From Novosphingobium sp. MD-1 (GTDB lineage Bacteria; Pseudomonadota; Alphaproteobacteria; Sphingomonadales; Sphingomonadaceae): 64,000 nt of DNA. Shown in pieces: positions 8,078 to 16,556 of this stretch (positions are counted from its first letter, which is position 1; each line of letters starts with the position of its first letter). Made by a program: the position numbers and the translations under genes. The stretch spans positions 1 to 64,000 of the forward strand of contig NZ_BBXA01000022.1 of assembly GCF_001014975.1 (NCBI RefSeq). Direction: 5' to 3'. The notes beneath the pieces were generated by a model. The model did no database searches. It had not been told where the DNA came from and saw only the letters and a program-made list of their open reading frames with translations.

Positions 8078-9112
8078 ATGCTCTATCGACTGCTGCGCCC
8101 CTTGCTGTTTCGCGTACCGGCTGAACAGGCACACCGGCTTACCCTGATGGCGCTTGGCGCCGCGCCGCTGGCGCGGCGGCTGGCGCCCGAGCCCGCGCTG
8201 ACGCAGCGCGTGGCGGGCATCGTCTTTCCCAACCCGGTGGGCATGGCGCCCGGCTTCGACAAGAACGCGCAAGTGCCCGACGCGGTGCTGCGCCTGGGTT
8301 TCGGCTTTACCGAGATCGGCACGGTAACGCCGCGTCCGCAGGCGGGGAACCCCGAGCCCCGGCTGTTCCGGCTGGTGGAGGACCGGGCGGTCATCAACCG
8401 CATGGGCTTCAACAACAACGGCGCGGATGCGGTGGCCGCGCGGCTGCGTACCCGCCTGGGCAAGCCGGGGATCGTGGGCGTCAACATCGGCGCCAACAAG
8501 GATTCGGCCGACCGCATCGCCGACTATGCGGCGATGACACGGACGATGGCGCCGCTGGCGACCTATCTCACGGTCAACATCAGTTCGCCCAACACGCCCG
8601 GGCTGCGCGCGTTGCAGGACGAAGGCGCGCTGGCCGAATTGCTGGATGCGGTGATCGAGGCGCGCGGCGCGCTGGCAACGCCGGTGTTCCTGAAGCTTGC
8701 CCCCGATCTCCAGAGGGCCGATGTCGACGCGATCTGCCGCATTGCGCTGGACAGGCGGCTCGATGCGCTGATCGTGTCGAACACCACGATCGAGCGGCCC
8801 GCTTCGCTGCGATCGGTCCATGCCGGAGAAACGGGCGGGCTTTCGGGCGAGCCGCTGCGGCAGATGGCGCTGGAACGCCTGCGCGAATTCCGCAAGGCGA
8901 GCGGCGGCGCCATTCCGCTGATCGGCGTGGGCGGCATCGCCAGCGCCGACGATGCGTGGCAGCGCATCCGTGCGGGCGCCAGCCTGGTCCAGATCTACAG
9001 CGCGATGGTCTACGAAGGACCGGGCCTTGCGCGCGCGATCGTGACGGGCCTGGCGAAGCGTGTACGGCAAGAAGGCATGACGAGCATTGCGGAGGCCGTC
9101 GGGACCGAATAG
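8078..9112 (+). CDS. pyrD: Dihydroorotate dehydrogenase (quinone), class 2
   Basis: A 344-residue FMN enzyme that oxidises dihydroorotate to orotate in pyrimidine synthesis, passing electrons to quinone at the membrane. Family marks are the amphipathic N-terminus 'MLYRLLRPLLFRVPAEQAHRL' region, 'NPVGMAPGFDKNAQ', 'EIGTVTPRPQAGNPEPR', 'NRMGFNNNG', 'LTVNISSPNTPGLRALQ' with the catalytic serine, and 'GVGGIASADDAWQRI'. The ATG at 8078 matches the usual class 2 start; an in-frame ATG at 8060 would add six residues. It runs to within 10 bases of the next gene's ATG. Confidence 0.96.
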   Translation: MLYRLLRPLLFRVPAEQAHRLTLMALGAAPLARRLAPEPALTQRVAGIVFPNPVGMAPGFDKNAQVPDAVLRLGFGFTEIGTVTPRPQAGNPEPRLFRLVEDRAVINRMGFNNNGADAVAARLRTRLGKPGIVGVNIGANKDSADRIADYAAMTRTMAPLATYLTVNISSPNTPGLRALQDEGALAELLDAVIEARGALATPVFLKLAPDLQRADVDAICRIALDRRLDALIVSNTTIERPASLRSVHAGETGGLSGEPLRQMALERLREFRKASGGAIPLIGVGGIASADDAWQRIRAGASLVQIYSAMVYEGPGLARAIVTGLAKRVRQEGMTSIAEAVGTE

Positions 9113-9122
9113 CCTTGCGGCC

Positions 9123-10880
9123 ATGCTATCGATGAAAATGCCCGGTCGCGCGCTGCTTGCAGCGCTTCTGCTCACGTCCGCCTGCGCCCCGATGGGCCAG
9201 ATGGCCTCCACCACCCCGCAGGCCGCGCCGGCGCCCGCTCCCGCGGATGGCGTGCCGGTGGGCGAGAAGGGGCTGGTGTCCGCCGCCGATCCGCGCGCGG
9301 CCGAAGCGGGTGTGGACATGCTGCGGCTGGGCGGAACCGCCACCGACGCCGCGATCGCCACGATGCTGGCGCTGACCGTGGTCGAACCGCAAAGCTCGGG
9401 CATCGGTGGCGGCGGCTTCCTGGTGCTGGGCGACGCGGCGGGCAAGGTCGAGACGGTGGACGGCCGCGAAACCGCGCCCAAGGCCGCCGGTCCGCAGTGG
9501 TTCTACGTCAACGGCCAACCGCTGCCGATCGTCGAAGCTATTCCGGGCGGGCGCAGCGTGGGCGTGCCGGGCAACCTGCGCCTGGCCGCGCTGGCGCACG
9601 CCCACTACGGCAAGCTGGCGTGGCGCGCGCTGTTCCAGCCGGCGATCCGGCTGGCCCGCGATGGCTTCGTCATGACGCCGCGCCTTTACGCGATGCTGAG
9701 CCGCTTCCCGCGGACCGGCGCGCTCGATCCGCAGGCGCGCGCCATCTACTACGGGGCGGATGGGCAGCCGCTGCCCGCGGGCACGGTGATCCGCAATCCG
9801 GCGCTGGCCGAAACGCTGGAGAAAATCGCGGCGCAGGGGGCCGACAGCTTCTATGCGGGCGACAATGCCGGGACCGTGGCCGCCAAGGTCGGTACCGCGC
9901 CCCGCAATCCCGCGCCGCTGACCACGGCGGACCTCGCCGGCTATCAGGCGAAGGGACGCGCGCCGGTGTGCGGCGATTACCGTGGCTACCGCGTATGCGG
10001 GATGGGGCCACCGTCCTCGGGCGCGACCACGGTCTATGCCATTCTCAAGCAGCTCGAACGCTTCGATCTGAAGGCGCTGGGGCCGGACAACCCGGTATCC
10101 TGGCACCTGATCGCCGAATCCGAACGGCTGGCCTACGCCGATCGCGACCGCTACCTGGGGGACAGCGATTTTGTCAGCGTGCCGGTCGCCGGGCTGACCG
10201 ATCCCGCCTATCTGGCGACACGATCCGCGCTGATTTCGGACAAGGGCTCCCTGCCGTCGGTCGCGGCGGGGACGCCGCCGGGCGTCCGCACCGCTTTCGC
10301 GCCCGCACGCCCGCAGGAAGAGCACGGCACTACCCATTTCGTCGCGGTGGACCGCTGGGGCAACGCCGCCAGCTATACCTCCACGATCGAAAGCCCGTTC
10401 GGCTCCGGCCTGATGGTCGGCGGCTATTATCTCAACAACGAGCTGACCGATTTCAACATCGTGCCCGATCGCGATGGCGTGCCCACCGCGAACCGGGTGG
10501 AAGCGGGCAAGCGGCCGCGCAGTTCGATGGCGCCGACGCTGATCTACGGCCCCGATGGCCAGCTGCGGCTGGCGATCGGCGCGGCCGGCGGGGCGACGAT
10601 CCCGGCCCAGGTCGCCAAGGCGATCATCGGCGTGCTCGACTGGGGCCTGCCCGCGCGCGAGGCGATCGCCCTGCCGGTGATCTTCGCGCCCGGCGGCGAC
10701 GTGGTGTTCGTGGAAAAGGGCTCCGCGCAGGAAGCGATGATCCCGGCGCTGATGGCGCTGGGCCACCGGCAGGTCATCGCGCGCGAGGCTTCCTTCAAGG
10801 CCAACGCGATCGAACGCGTCGGCGATCGCTGGCGCGGCGCGGCCGATCCGCGCAGCGAAGGCGCGGCGGTGGCGCCCTGA
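9123..10880 (+). CDS. ggt: Gamma-glutamyltransferase, probable lipoprotein
   Basis: A 585-residue Ntn-hydrolase precursor that hydrolyses or transfers the gamma-glutamyl group of glutathione and related peptides in the periplasm. The N-terminus has a hydrophobic stretch ending 'LLLTSAC', a lipobox with Cys21. The autocleavage and catalytic threonine is Thr403 in 'EEHGTTHFVAVD', and 'PRSSMAPTLIY' and 'AAGGATIPAQV' are the oxyanion and substrate regions of the small subunit. ATG at 9123 was preferred to a TTG inside pyrD; ATG 9132 is also possible. Confidence 0.95.
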   Translation: MLSMKMPGRALLAALLLTSACAPMGQMASTTPQAAPAPAPADGVPVGEKGLVSAADPRAAEAGVDMLRLGGTATDAAIATMLALTVVEPQSSGIGGGGFLVLGDAAGKVETVDGRETAPKAAGPQWFYVNGQPLPIVEAIPGGRSVGVPGNLRLAALAHAHYGKLAWRALFQPAIRLARDGFVMTPRLYAMLSRFPRTGALDPQARAIYYGADGQPLPAGTVIRNPALAETLEKIAAQGADSFYAGDNAGTVAAKVGTAPRNPAPLTTADLAGYQAKGRAPVCGDYRGYRVCGMGPPSSGATTVYAILKQLERFDLKALGPDNPVSWHLIAESERLAYADRDRYLGDSDFVSVPVAGLTDPAYLATRSALISDKGSLPSVAAGTPPGVRTAFAPARPQEEHGTTHFVAVDRWGNAASYTSTIESPFGSGLMVGGYYLNNELTDFNIVPDRDGVPTANRVEAGKRPRSSMAPTLIYGPDGQLRLAIGAAGGATIPAQVAKAIIGVLDWGLPAREAIALPVIFAPGGDVVFVEKGSAQEAMIPALMALGHRQVIAREASFKANAIERVGDRWRGAADPRSEGAAVAP

Positions 10881-11002
10881 ACGCTTTCCGATAGGCGTGT
10901 CCGCCCGCGCAAGGTTGCCGTAGCGGCGCAGCTTCTCTAGGACTTTCCCCTGCGCGAACGGTGGAGCAAAAGCCGGCGCGCGGGTGGGGCAGAGGACCGG
11001 AC

Positions 11003-12805
11003 GTGCAGCTCAGCGATTTCGAACAATTTCCGAACCTGGTCGCAATGTTCTTCGACCGCGCGCGCGCGCGGGGCGATGGGCCGTTCCTCTCGGCCAAGCA
11101 CGATGGCGCGTGGCGGGCGATCACCTGGCGCGAGGCGGCGGACCGGGTCTGCCTGATGGCGGAGGCCCTGCGCGGGCTGGGCCTGAAGGATGGCGACCGG
11201 GTGGCGCTGGTGTCGGAAAACCGGCCCGAATGGTGCCTGGCCGATCTGGCGATCATGGCCGCCGGGCTGGTCACCGTGCCGACCTACATCACCAATACCG
11301 AGCGCGATCACCTGCACATCCTGGAAAACTCCGGCGCGCGCGCGATCGTCGTTTCCAACGCCAAGCTGGCGCGGCCGCTGCTGGCGGCGGCGCTGCGCGC
11401 GCCCTGCGCCGAACACGTCATCGGCATCGAGCCGCTGCGGCAGGCGCAATCGGGCACGCTGACGTTCCACGACTGGGACGCGCTGCTGGCGGGGGACGCG
11501 GCGGCGGCCCGCGCGGCGGTGGAGGCGCGCATCGCCGGCATCGGGCGCGCGGACACTGCCTGCATCATCTATACCAGCGGCACCGGCGGCGCGCCGCGCG
11601 GGGTGGTGCAGCACCACGGCGCGATCCTGTGCAACGTGGATGGCGCGGCGCATATCCTGGCCAACGATTTCGGCTGGGACGAGGAAGTGTTCCTGTCGTT
11701 CCTGCCGCTCAGCCATGCTTACGAGCACACCGGTGGCCAGTACCTGCCGATCGGCATGGGCGCGCAGATCTTCTATGCCGAAGGGCTGGAAAAGCTGGCG
11801 AGCAATATCGAGGAAGTGCGTCCCACGCTGATGGTCGTGGTGCCGCGCCTGTTCGAAGTGCTGCGCACGCGCATCATGAAGCAGGTGGAAAAGCAGGGCC
11901 GCGTGGCCAACTACCTGATGGGCCGGGCGCTGGCGATCGGCGAACGCCAGGCGCAGGGCCGCGGCCGGCTGCTGGACCGGCCGATGGATTTCCTGCTGGA
12001 AAAGAGCCTGCGCCCCAAGATCCGCCTGCGCTTCGGCGGCCGCATCAAGGCGATGGTTTCGGGCGGGGCGCCGCTCAATCCCGATGTCGGGGTGTTTTTC
12101 GAGGCGATGGGCCTGACCATGCTGCAGGGCTATGGCCAGACCGAGGCCGGGCCGGTGATATCGTGCAACCGCCCCGCGGCGGGCATCAAGATGGACACGG
12201 TCGGCCCGCCGATGAAGGGCGTGGAGGTCCGCATTGCCGAGGACGGCGAAATCCTCGTGCGCGGCGAACTCGTCATGCACGGCTACTGGCACAACCCGGC
12301 GGAAACCGCGCGGGCGATCCAGGATGGCTGGCTGCACACCGGCGACATCGGCCATCTCGATGCCAACGGCCGGATCGTCATCACCGACCGCAAGAAGGAC
12401 ATGATCGTCAACGACAAGGGCGACAACGTCTCTCCGCAGAAGGTGGAAGGGATGCTGACGCTCCAGCCCGAAATCGCGCAAGCGATGGTTTCGGGCGACA
12501 AGCGGCCCTATCTGGTCGGCCTGATCGTGCCCGATGCGGAATGGGCGGTGGAATGGGCGCGCGAACAGGACGAGAAGTTCGACGTGGCGACGCTGCAGGG
12601 CCTGCCCGCCTTCCGCAACGCGATTCGCGACGCGGTGGACCGGGTGAACCGGGATTTGTCGGTGATCGAGAAAGTCCGCCAGTTCACGTTCGCGGACGAG
12701 GCGTTCAGCATCGAGAACGGCGAGATGACGCCCAGCCTCAAGATCCGGCGGCACAAGATCCGCGAGCGGTACGGCGCGCGGATCGATGCGCTCTACAAGG
12801 CGTAA
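11003..12805 (+). CDS. AMP-forming long-chain acyl-CoA synthetase family protein
   Basis: A 600-residue ANL-superfamily enzyme, activating a carboxylic acid (probably a fatty acid) to acyl-CoA through an acyl-adenylate. The P-loop-like motif is 'YTSGTGGAPRGVV'; 'GYGQTEAGPVIS' is motif A5 and 'DGWLHTGDIGHLDANGRI' plus 'DRKKDMIV' the hinge region. The resemblance is to the FadD15/long-chain group. Motif A3 reads TSGTGGAPRGV where most have TSGTTGxPKGV, so the Lys to Arg change is notable. GTG at 11003 has a good Shine-Dalgarno (AGAGGA, 6 bases away); GTG at 10961 would add 14 residues. Confidence 0.88.
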   Translation: MQLSDFEQFPNLVAMFFDRARARGDGPFLSAKHDGAWRAITWREAADRVCLMAEALRGLGLKDGDRVALVSENRPEWCLADLAIMAAGLVTVPTYITNTERDHLHILENSGARAIVVSNAKLARPLLAAALRAPCAEHVIGIEPLRQAQSGTLTFHDWDALLAGDAAAARAAVEARIAGIGRADTACIIYTSGTGGAPRGVVQHHGAILCNVDGAAHILANDFGWDEEVFLSFLPLSHAYEHTGGQYLPIGMGAQIFYAEGLEKLASNIEEVRPTLMVVVPRLFEVLRTRIMKQVEKQGRVANYLMGRALAIGERQAQGRGRLLDRPMDFLLEKSLRPKIRLRFGGRIKAMVSGGAPLNPDVGVFFEAMGLTMLQGYGQTEAGPVISCNRPAAGIKMDTVGPPMKGVEVRIAEDGEILVRGELVMHGYWHNPAETARAIQDGWLHTGDIGHLDANGRIVITDRKKDMIVNDKGDNVSPQKVEGMLTLQPEIAQAMVSGDKRPYLVGLIVPDAEWAVEWAREQDEKFDVATLQGLPAFRNAIRDAVDRVNRDLSVIEKVRQFTFADEAFSIENGEMTPSLKIRRHKIRERYGARIDALYKA

Positions 12806-12832
12806 AGGGGCTGTTTTTCAGGCAGTCCGTTA

Positions 12833-13360
12833 TCAGGCGGCTTCGAGTTCGACGAACTCGGGATAGAACTTCGGCGCGCGGGGCGACCAGCCCGGCGCGG
12901 TGGCGGCGGCTTCGCTGATCGACTGGAGCAGGCCCTTGCGCCGTTCCGGCCGGATCTGCGGCAGCGCCGCGGCGCCGCAGAACCCGCCCGGCAGCCATGG
13001 CCGCACTTCGGCGCCCAGCAGGCGTTCGTAGAGGAAGCGATAGGCCGAGAAGCAGCTGAGCCGTTCCTGCCCCAGATCGAACGCGGTCACGCGCATCAGC
13101 TTGCCCATGAAGCTTTCGAGGCCGTCGGGGCCGGGGCCTTCGGGCAGGACCGTGCGCAGTGTCTTGAGATCCTGATAGATCACGTACTGCGCGCGGATCG
13201 ATGCGGTTTCCTCACCGCTGCGCGCCCACAGGCGGAACGCGTCCTGCCGGCCGAGGCCGACATCCAGACTGCGCCGGATATAGCGTTGTTCGGCGGCCGA
13301 GAAGCTCGCGAATTCGCGCATCTCGGTCAGGATCAGCGTAGCGGTGTCGGCGTTCGACAT
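12833..13360 (-). CDS. Hypothetical protein
   Basis: A 175-residue protein I do not recognise. It is soluble by sequence, with no signal peptide or membrane segment, and looks helical, with a central 'FMGKLMRVTAFDLGQERLS' block and 'FLYERLLGAEVRPWLPGGF'. A good Shine-Dalgarno (AGGAG, 8 bases away) supports the ATG at 13360. It converges on the acyl-CoA synthetase with only 27 bases between and lies downstream of trmB on the same strand with a 96-base gap. Codon use is like its neighbours. Confidence 0.7.
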   Translation of the reverse strand: MSNADTATLILTEMREFASFSAAEQRYIRRSLDVGLGRQDAFRLWARSGEETASIRAQYVIYQDLKTLRTVLPEGPGPDGLESFMGKLMRVTAFDLGQERLSCFSAYRFLYERLLGAEVRPWLPGGFCGAAALPQIRPERRKGLLQSISEAAATAPGWSPRAPKFYPEFVELEAA

Positions 13361-13456
13361 GAACCAGCTCCTGCCTTGGTGTCCCCGCGACTCCGGGGGG
13401 ACCGGCATGCTGGATCATGCGCCATGCTTGGTTATTTTGAGGTTAACCCTGTCGCC

Positions 13457-14182
13457 TCAGCCTTCCTGACGGCGGCGATAGCGGAAATACCAGACCTCGT
13501 GGCCGTAGACGTTGCGCGCCTTGGCCTCGTAGCGCGTTTCCGGCCAGCCGCCGGGGCGGTTCTGGAACTGCGCCGGCTTTTCGCACAGCCATTCGAACGC
13601 ATCGCGATGGCGGCGCATCACCATCAGGGCATGGCGCAGGTAGATGGCGTGGTCGGTGCCGAAGCGGAATTCGCCGCCCGGTTTCAGCTTGGCCGCGAAC
13701 AGGCGCAGCGGGCCGTCGTTCATCATCCGCCGCTTGGCATGGCGCGCCTTGGGCCAGGGATCGGGATGGAGCAGGTAGAGAAACGAGAGCGAGCCGTCGG
13801 GAATGCGCGCCAGCACCTCCAGCGCATCGCCGTGATGGATGCGCACGTTGGGAATGGGTGGGTGCCGGCCGCCATCGCCGTCAAGGTGCGTCAGCGCCTG
13901 CGCCACGCCGTTGAGGAAGGGTTCGGCGCCGATGAAGCCGTGATCGGGCAGCATGTCGGCCCGTGCGGCCATGTGCTCGCCGCCGCCGAAGCCGATTTCG
14001 AAGTGGAGCGGGCAATCGTGCCCGAACAGGCGTTCGGCAGTGACCGGGCCGTCCGTCGGCACGGCGATCTGCGGTAGCATGGTATCGACCAGCGCCTGCT
14101 GGCCCTGGCGCAGGGGCTTGCCCTTGGCGCGTCCGTAGAGGCGGTTGAGCGTGGTGGGATCGCCGGACTTGTGCGCGGTCAT
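13457..14182 (-). CDS. trmB: tRNA (guanine-N7-)-methyltransferase
   Basis: A 241-residue SAM-dependent enzyme making m7G46 in tRNA. Family marks: 'FEIGFGGGEHM' is the SAM-binding motif, 'GAEPFLNGVAQAL' follows, then 'LHPDPWPKARHAKRRM', the characteristic D-P-W-P-K-x-R-H-x-K-R-R motif, and 'FGTDHAIY' near the C-terminus. Length is normal for alphaproteobacteria. It is separated from ctrA by about 170 bases with the ctrA terminator between. Confidence 0.97.
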   Translation of the reverse strand: MTAHKSGDPTTLNRLYGRAKGKPLRQGQQALVDTMLPQIAVPTDGPVTAERLFGHDCPLHFEIGFGGGEHMAARADMLPDHGFIGAEPFLNGVAQALTHLDGDGGRHPPIPNVRIHHGDALEVLARIPDGSLSFLYLLHPDPWPKARHAKRRMMNDGPLRLFAAKLKPGGEFRFGTDHAIYLRHALMVMRRHRDAFEWLCEKPAQFQNRPGGWPETRYEAKARNVYGHEVWYFRYRRRQEG

Positions 14183-14276
14183 GAAACGGGGCCTGCTGGT
14201 CGGTAAAGCGGCGCGCCTAGCAGACCGGCGATGCGTTGGGGAGGGGGGAGCAGGGAGGGGGGAGGGAGCGCCCGCA

Positions 14277-14315
14277 AACGAAAAGCGGCCCGCACCCCCC
14301 GGAGCGGACCGCTTT
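14277..14315 (-). terminator. Rho-independent terminator of ctrA
   Basis: Bases 14282-14293 and 14304-14315 pair over 12 positions with one mismatch around a 10-base loop; on the minus strand the stem runs into TTTTCGTTTG. It begins 39 bases past the ctrA stop, in the right orientation. Confidence 0.8.
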
Positions 14316-14353
14316 CGTCAGGAACAGACGCTGCGGGAAATGAGGGCGGGAAA

Positions 14354-15055
14354 TCAGGCGGCCTCGACGTCCAGCTTGTCGTCCGGATCGCGCAGCACAT
14401 AGCCGCGGCCCCAGACGGTTTCGATGTAGTTGTCGCCACCGCAGGCGTGCGCCAGCTTCTTGCGCAGCTTGCAGATGAACACGTCGATGATCTTGAGTTC
14501 CGGCTCGTCCATCCCGCCGTAAAGGTGGTTCAGGAACATTTCCTTGGTCAGCGTGGTGCCCTTGCGCAGCGAAAGCAGCTCGAGCATCGCGTATTCCTTG
14601 CCGGTCAGATGCACGCGCGCGTTATCGACCTCGACCGTCTTGGCATCGAGGTTGACCGAAAGCTTGCCGGTGCGGATGACCGATTGCGAATGGCCCTTGG
14701 AACGGCGCACGACCGCATGGATGCGGGCGATCAGTTCCTCGCGGTGGAAGGGCTTGGTCACGTAGTCGTCGGCGCCGAAGCCGAAGCTGCGCACCTTCGA
14801 ATCCATTTCCGAAATGCCGGAGAGAATGAGAACCGGCGTCTGCACCTTGGCGACGCGCAGCTTCTTCAGGACATCGTAACCGTGCATGTCCGGCAGGTTG
14901 AGGTCCAGAAGGATGATATCGTAATCATAGAGCTTGCCGAGATCGAGGCCTTCTTCCCCGAGATCGGTTGAATAGACGTTGAAACCTTCGGCCGAAAGCA
15001 TCAGCTCGATGGCCTTGGCCGTGGTCGGCTCGTCCTCGATCAGCAGCACACGCAT
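14354..15055 (-). CDS. ctrA: Cell cycle response regulator CtrA
   Basis: A 233-residue OmpR/PhoB-type regulator. The receiver has Asp51 as phospho-acceptor in '[18 protein letters not shown]' and Lys101 in 'DDYVTKPF'; the winged-helix output reads '[24 protein letters not shown]' and '[18 protein letters not shown]', nearly identical to the Caulobacter protein. CtrA controls cell-cycle, motility and polarity genes in alphaproteobacteria. The chain ends in two alanines ('LDVEAA'), the type of C-terminus needed for ClpXP proteolysis of CtrA in Caulobacter. The start at 15055 ('MRVLLIEDE') is the family start. A near-consensus CtrA box lies 36 bases upstream. Confidence 0.97.
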   Translation of the reverse strand: MRVLLIEDEPTTAKAIELMLSAEGFNVYSTDLGEEGLDLGKLYDYDIILLDLNLPDMHGYDVLKKLRVAKVQTPVLILSGISEMDSKVRSFGFGADDYVTKPFHREELIARIHAVVRRSKGHSQSVIRTGKLSVNLDAKTVEVDNARVHLTGKEYAMLELLSLRKGTTLTKEMFLNHLYGGMDEPELKIIDVFICKLRKKLAHACGGDNYIETVWGRGYVLRDPDDKLDVEAA

Positions 15056-15090
15056 ACAACCGCCCCTTCTCGCCATAACAGGATGGCAGC

Positions 15091-15106
15091 GTTAATCCCT
15101 CGTCAA
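15091..15106 (-). promoter_or_regulatory. Probable CtrA-binding box in the ctrA promoter region
   Basis: On the minus strand the sequence is TTGA, seven bases, TTAAC, one mismatch from the consensus TTAA-N7-TTAAC. It is 36 bases before the ctrA ATG on the same strand. Three more TTAA half sites lie upstream (15123, 15145, 15152) in otherwise GC-rich DNA. Autoregulation of ctrA is known in Caulobacter; here it is inferred. Confidence 0.6.
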
Positions 15107-15181
15107 ACGCTCTTGTCCGACATTAACCATAGGACCAATGAACATTAAAGGTTAATTTCGCGTAAATGCCGCAATCGCGGC

Positions 15182-15186
15182 GAGTC
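15182..15186. promoter_or_regulatory. GANTC (CcrM) methylation site upstream of ctrA
   Basis: GAGTC, 127 bases before the ctrA start. In Caulobacter a GANTC site in the ctrA P1 promoter links its transcription to chromosome replication. A 5-base site is expected by chance, so only its location is suggestive. Confidence 0.3.
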
Positions 15187-15248
15187 GCGCGGGTTTTCAA
15201 CAGGCGCTGGAAACGATGGGGCCGGACGGCGGAAACCGCCGGCGGCGG

Positions 15249-16268
15249 TCAGGCGCCGGGAACGGCCAGAGTGGCGGCGGCCTCGCGCAGCCGGCGGCTG
15301 GCCGCCTGATCGTTGCGGAACGCGGCCAGGCCGTCCTGCAGCGCCTTGCCGGCCTTGCCCGGCTCGCCCAGCTGCATGCGGCTGCGCATCAGCATGATCC
15401 ACCCATCGGGATTGCCGGGGTTCTGGGCGAGCTTTGCCTCCAGCCCGTCGACCATGCCGCGCACCATCGCCTCCTGCTGGCCCTTGGGCAGACCGGCGGC
15501 GGCTTTCATTTCATCGCCCGTCGGGCCGGGAATGCCGGAGGCCGCCTTTTGCGCACCATCGGTAACCATGCCGGCGGCCGGCGCCGCGAAGCGCGCTTCG
15601 GCCAGCCTCTTGTCCACGTCGATCTTGTACTTCTGACCCACGTTGCGGATCACGTCGCGGATATCGTCGGCATAGGGCGCGTCGGACGGGGTGTCCGCCA
15701 GCAGGTCGAACCACATGTCGATCGCGCGGCGGTGCTGGCCCGAAAGGTCCATCGCCACCGCCTTGAAATACCGTGCGCGTGCATCCTTGGGATCGAGTTG
15801 CAGCGCGCGGTCGAACGCGGCCTGCGCATCGGGGGGTATCCGCCCCTCGCTGTCGCTCGCCAGCACCAGCGCCTCGCCCAGGAACGAGAAGGTTTCGGCG
15901 TGATCGGGATCGAGCCGGGTCGCCTTCTTCAGCGCGGTCGCGGCTTCGGCATAGCGTTCGGTCTGGAAATAGGACCAGCCCAGCATGCGCCAGCCTTCGG
16001 CGTTTTCCGGATCGGCCTTCAGCTTGGCCTCCAGCTTGGCGATCACATCGTCGACCGAAGGCGCCTGGCTGGCATCGGCCGTCGCCGGCGCGACTACCGC
16101 GGCTTCCTGCTTCTGCCCGCGATAGATGGCGACGCCCGCCGCGGCGATGGCCATGACCGCAGCGCCCGCCAGCAGCACCTTGCCCAACCAGCCCGCCCCG
16201 CCCGCGGCCTGCGGAGCCGGGCTTTCGAGGGCGGGACTTGCGGAAGGAGACTGCTCGGCCTCGGTCAT
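15249..16268 (-). CDS. ccmI: TPR protein, CcmI/CycH-like cytochrome c maturation factor
   Basis: A 339-residue protein: one membrane helix (about residues 28-48), then tetratricopeptide repeats ('AEGWRMLGWSYFQTERYAEAATALKKATRLDPDHAETF') in the periplasmic part and a C-terminal TPR block ('NPDGWIMLMRSRMQLGEPGKA'). The layout resembles the C-terminal half of CcmI/CycH, the chaperone that presents apocytochrome c to the haem ligation complex. No other ccm genes are in the window. A Shine-Dalgarno (GGAG) precedes ATG 16268. It lies divergent to the multihaem cytochrome module that begins at 16557, which fits the assignment but does not prove it. Confidence 0.65.
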   Translation of the reverse strand: MTEAEQSPSASPALESPAPQAAGGAGWLGKVLLAGAAVMAIAAAGVAIYRGQKQEAAVVAPATADASQAPSVDDVIAKLEAKLKADPENAEGWRMLGWSYFQTERYAEAATALKKATRLDPDHAETFSFLGEALVLASDSEGRIPPDAQAAFDRALQLDPKDARARYFKAVAMDLSGQHRRAIDMWFDLLADTPSDAPYADDIRDVIRNVGQKYKIDVDKRLAEARFAAPAAGMVTDGAQKAASGIPGPTGDEMKAAAGLPKGQQEAMVRGMVDGLEAKLAQNPGNPDGWIMLMRSRMQLGEPGKAGKALQDGLAAFRNDQAASRRLREAAATLAVPGA

Positions 16269-16556
16269 CGAAATCTCCTTGCGGCGTTCTTGCGCTGCAA
16301 CCGCATATCGCGCTCGCGCACCATGTTGCAAGGCGATGCGCGGCGGCCCTTGCTATGGCGGCCCGGAAGCGGCCGGCGCGTCCTTGCCCAAACCCACTCC
16401 ACCCCGGTCCGCCCCCCTTGTATGCGGCACCGCGAATTTGCGGGTGGCAAAGCCCGGTTCATCCGCTAATGTCCGCGCGAATTGGGGTCGCAAATCGGTT
16501 GATGGAAAGCAGGAACCCGCAGAGGTCCGCTTTCGTGTTGCGGGGGACGCACACCG
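16269..16556. other. Divergent intergenic region between ccmI-like gene and the redox module
   Basis: 288 bases that must hold the promoters of both directions. I looked for CRP-type (TGTGA-N6-TCACA) and FNR-type (TTGAT-N4-ATCAA) palindromes, given the cNMP-binding domains next door, and found none convincing. A few AT-rich words occur near 16435-16510. Confidence 0.4.

Noticed and set aside
10937..12754. A 605-codon open frame antisense to the acyl-CoA synthetase
   Set aside because: Same GC-driven artefact; the sense strand has all ANL-family motifs.
14236..14270. G-rich run between trmB and ctrA as a further copy of the palindromic repeat
   Set aside because: It has GGGAGGG words but no inverted arms, so it does not belong to the repeat family.
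16269..16556. CRP- or FNR-type operator for the redox module
   Set aside because: I searched by eye because of the cNMP domains, but no half-site pair with correct spacing was found.
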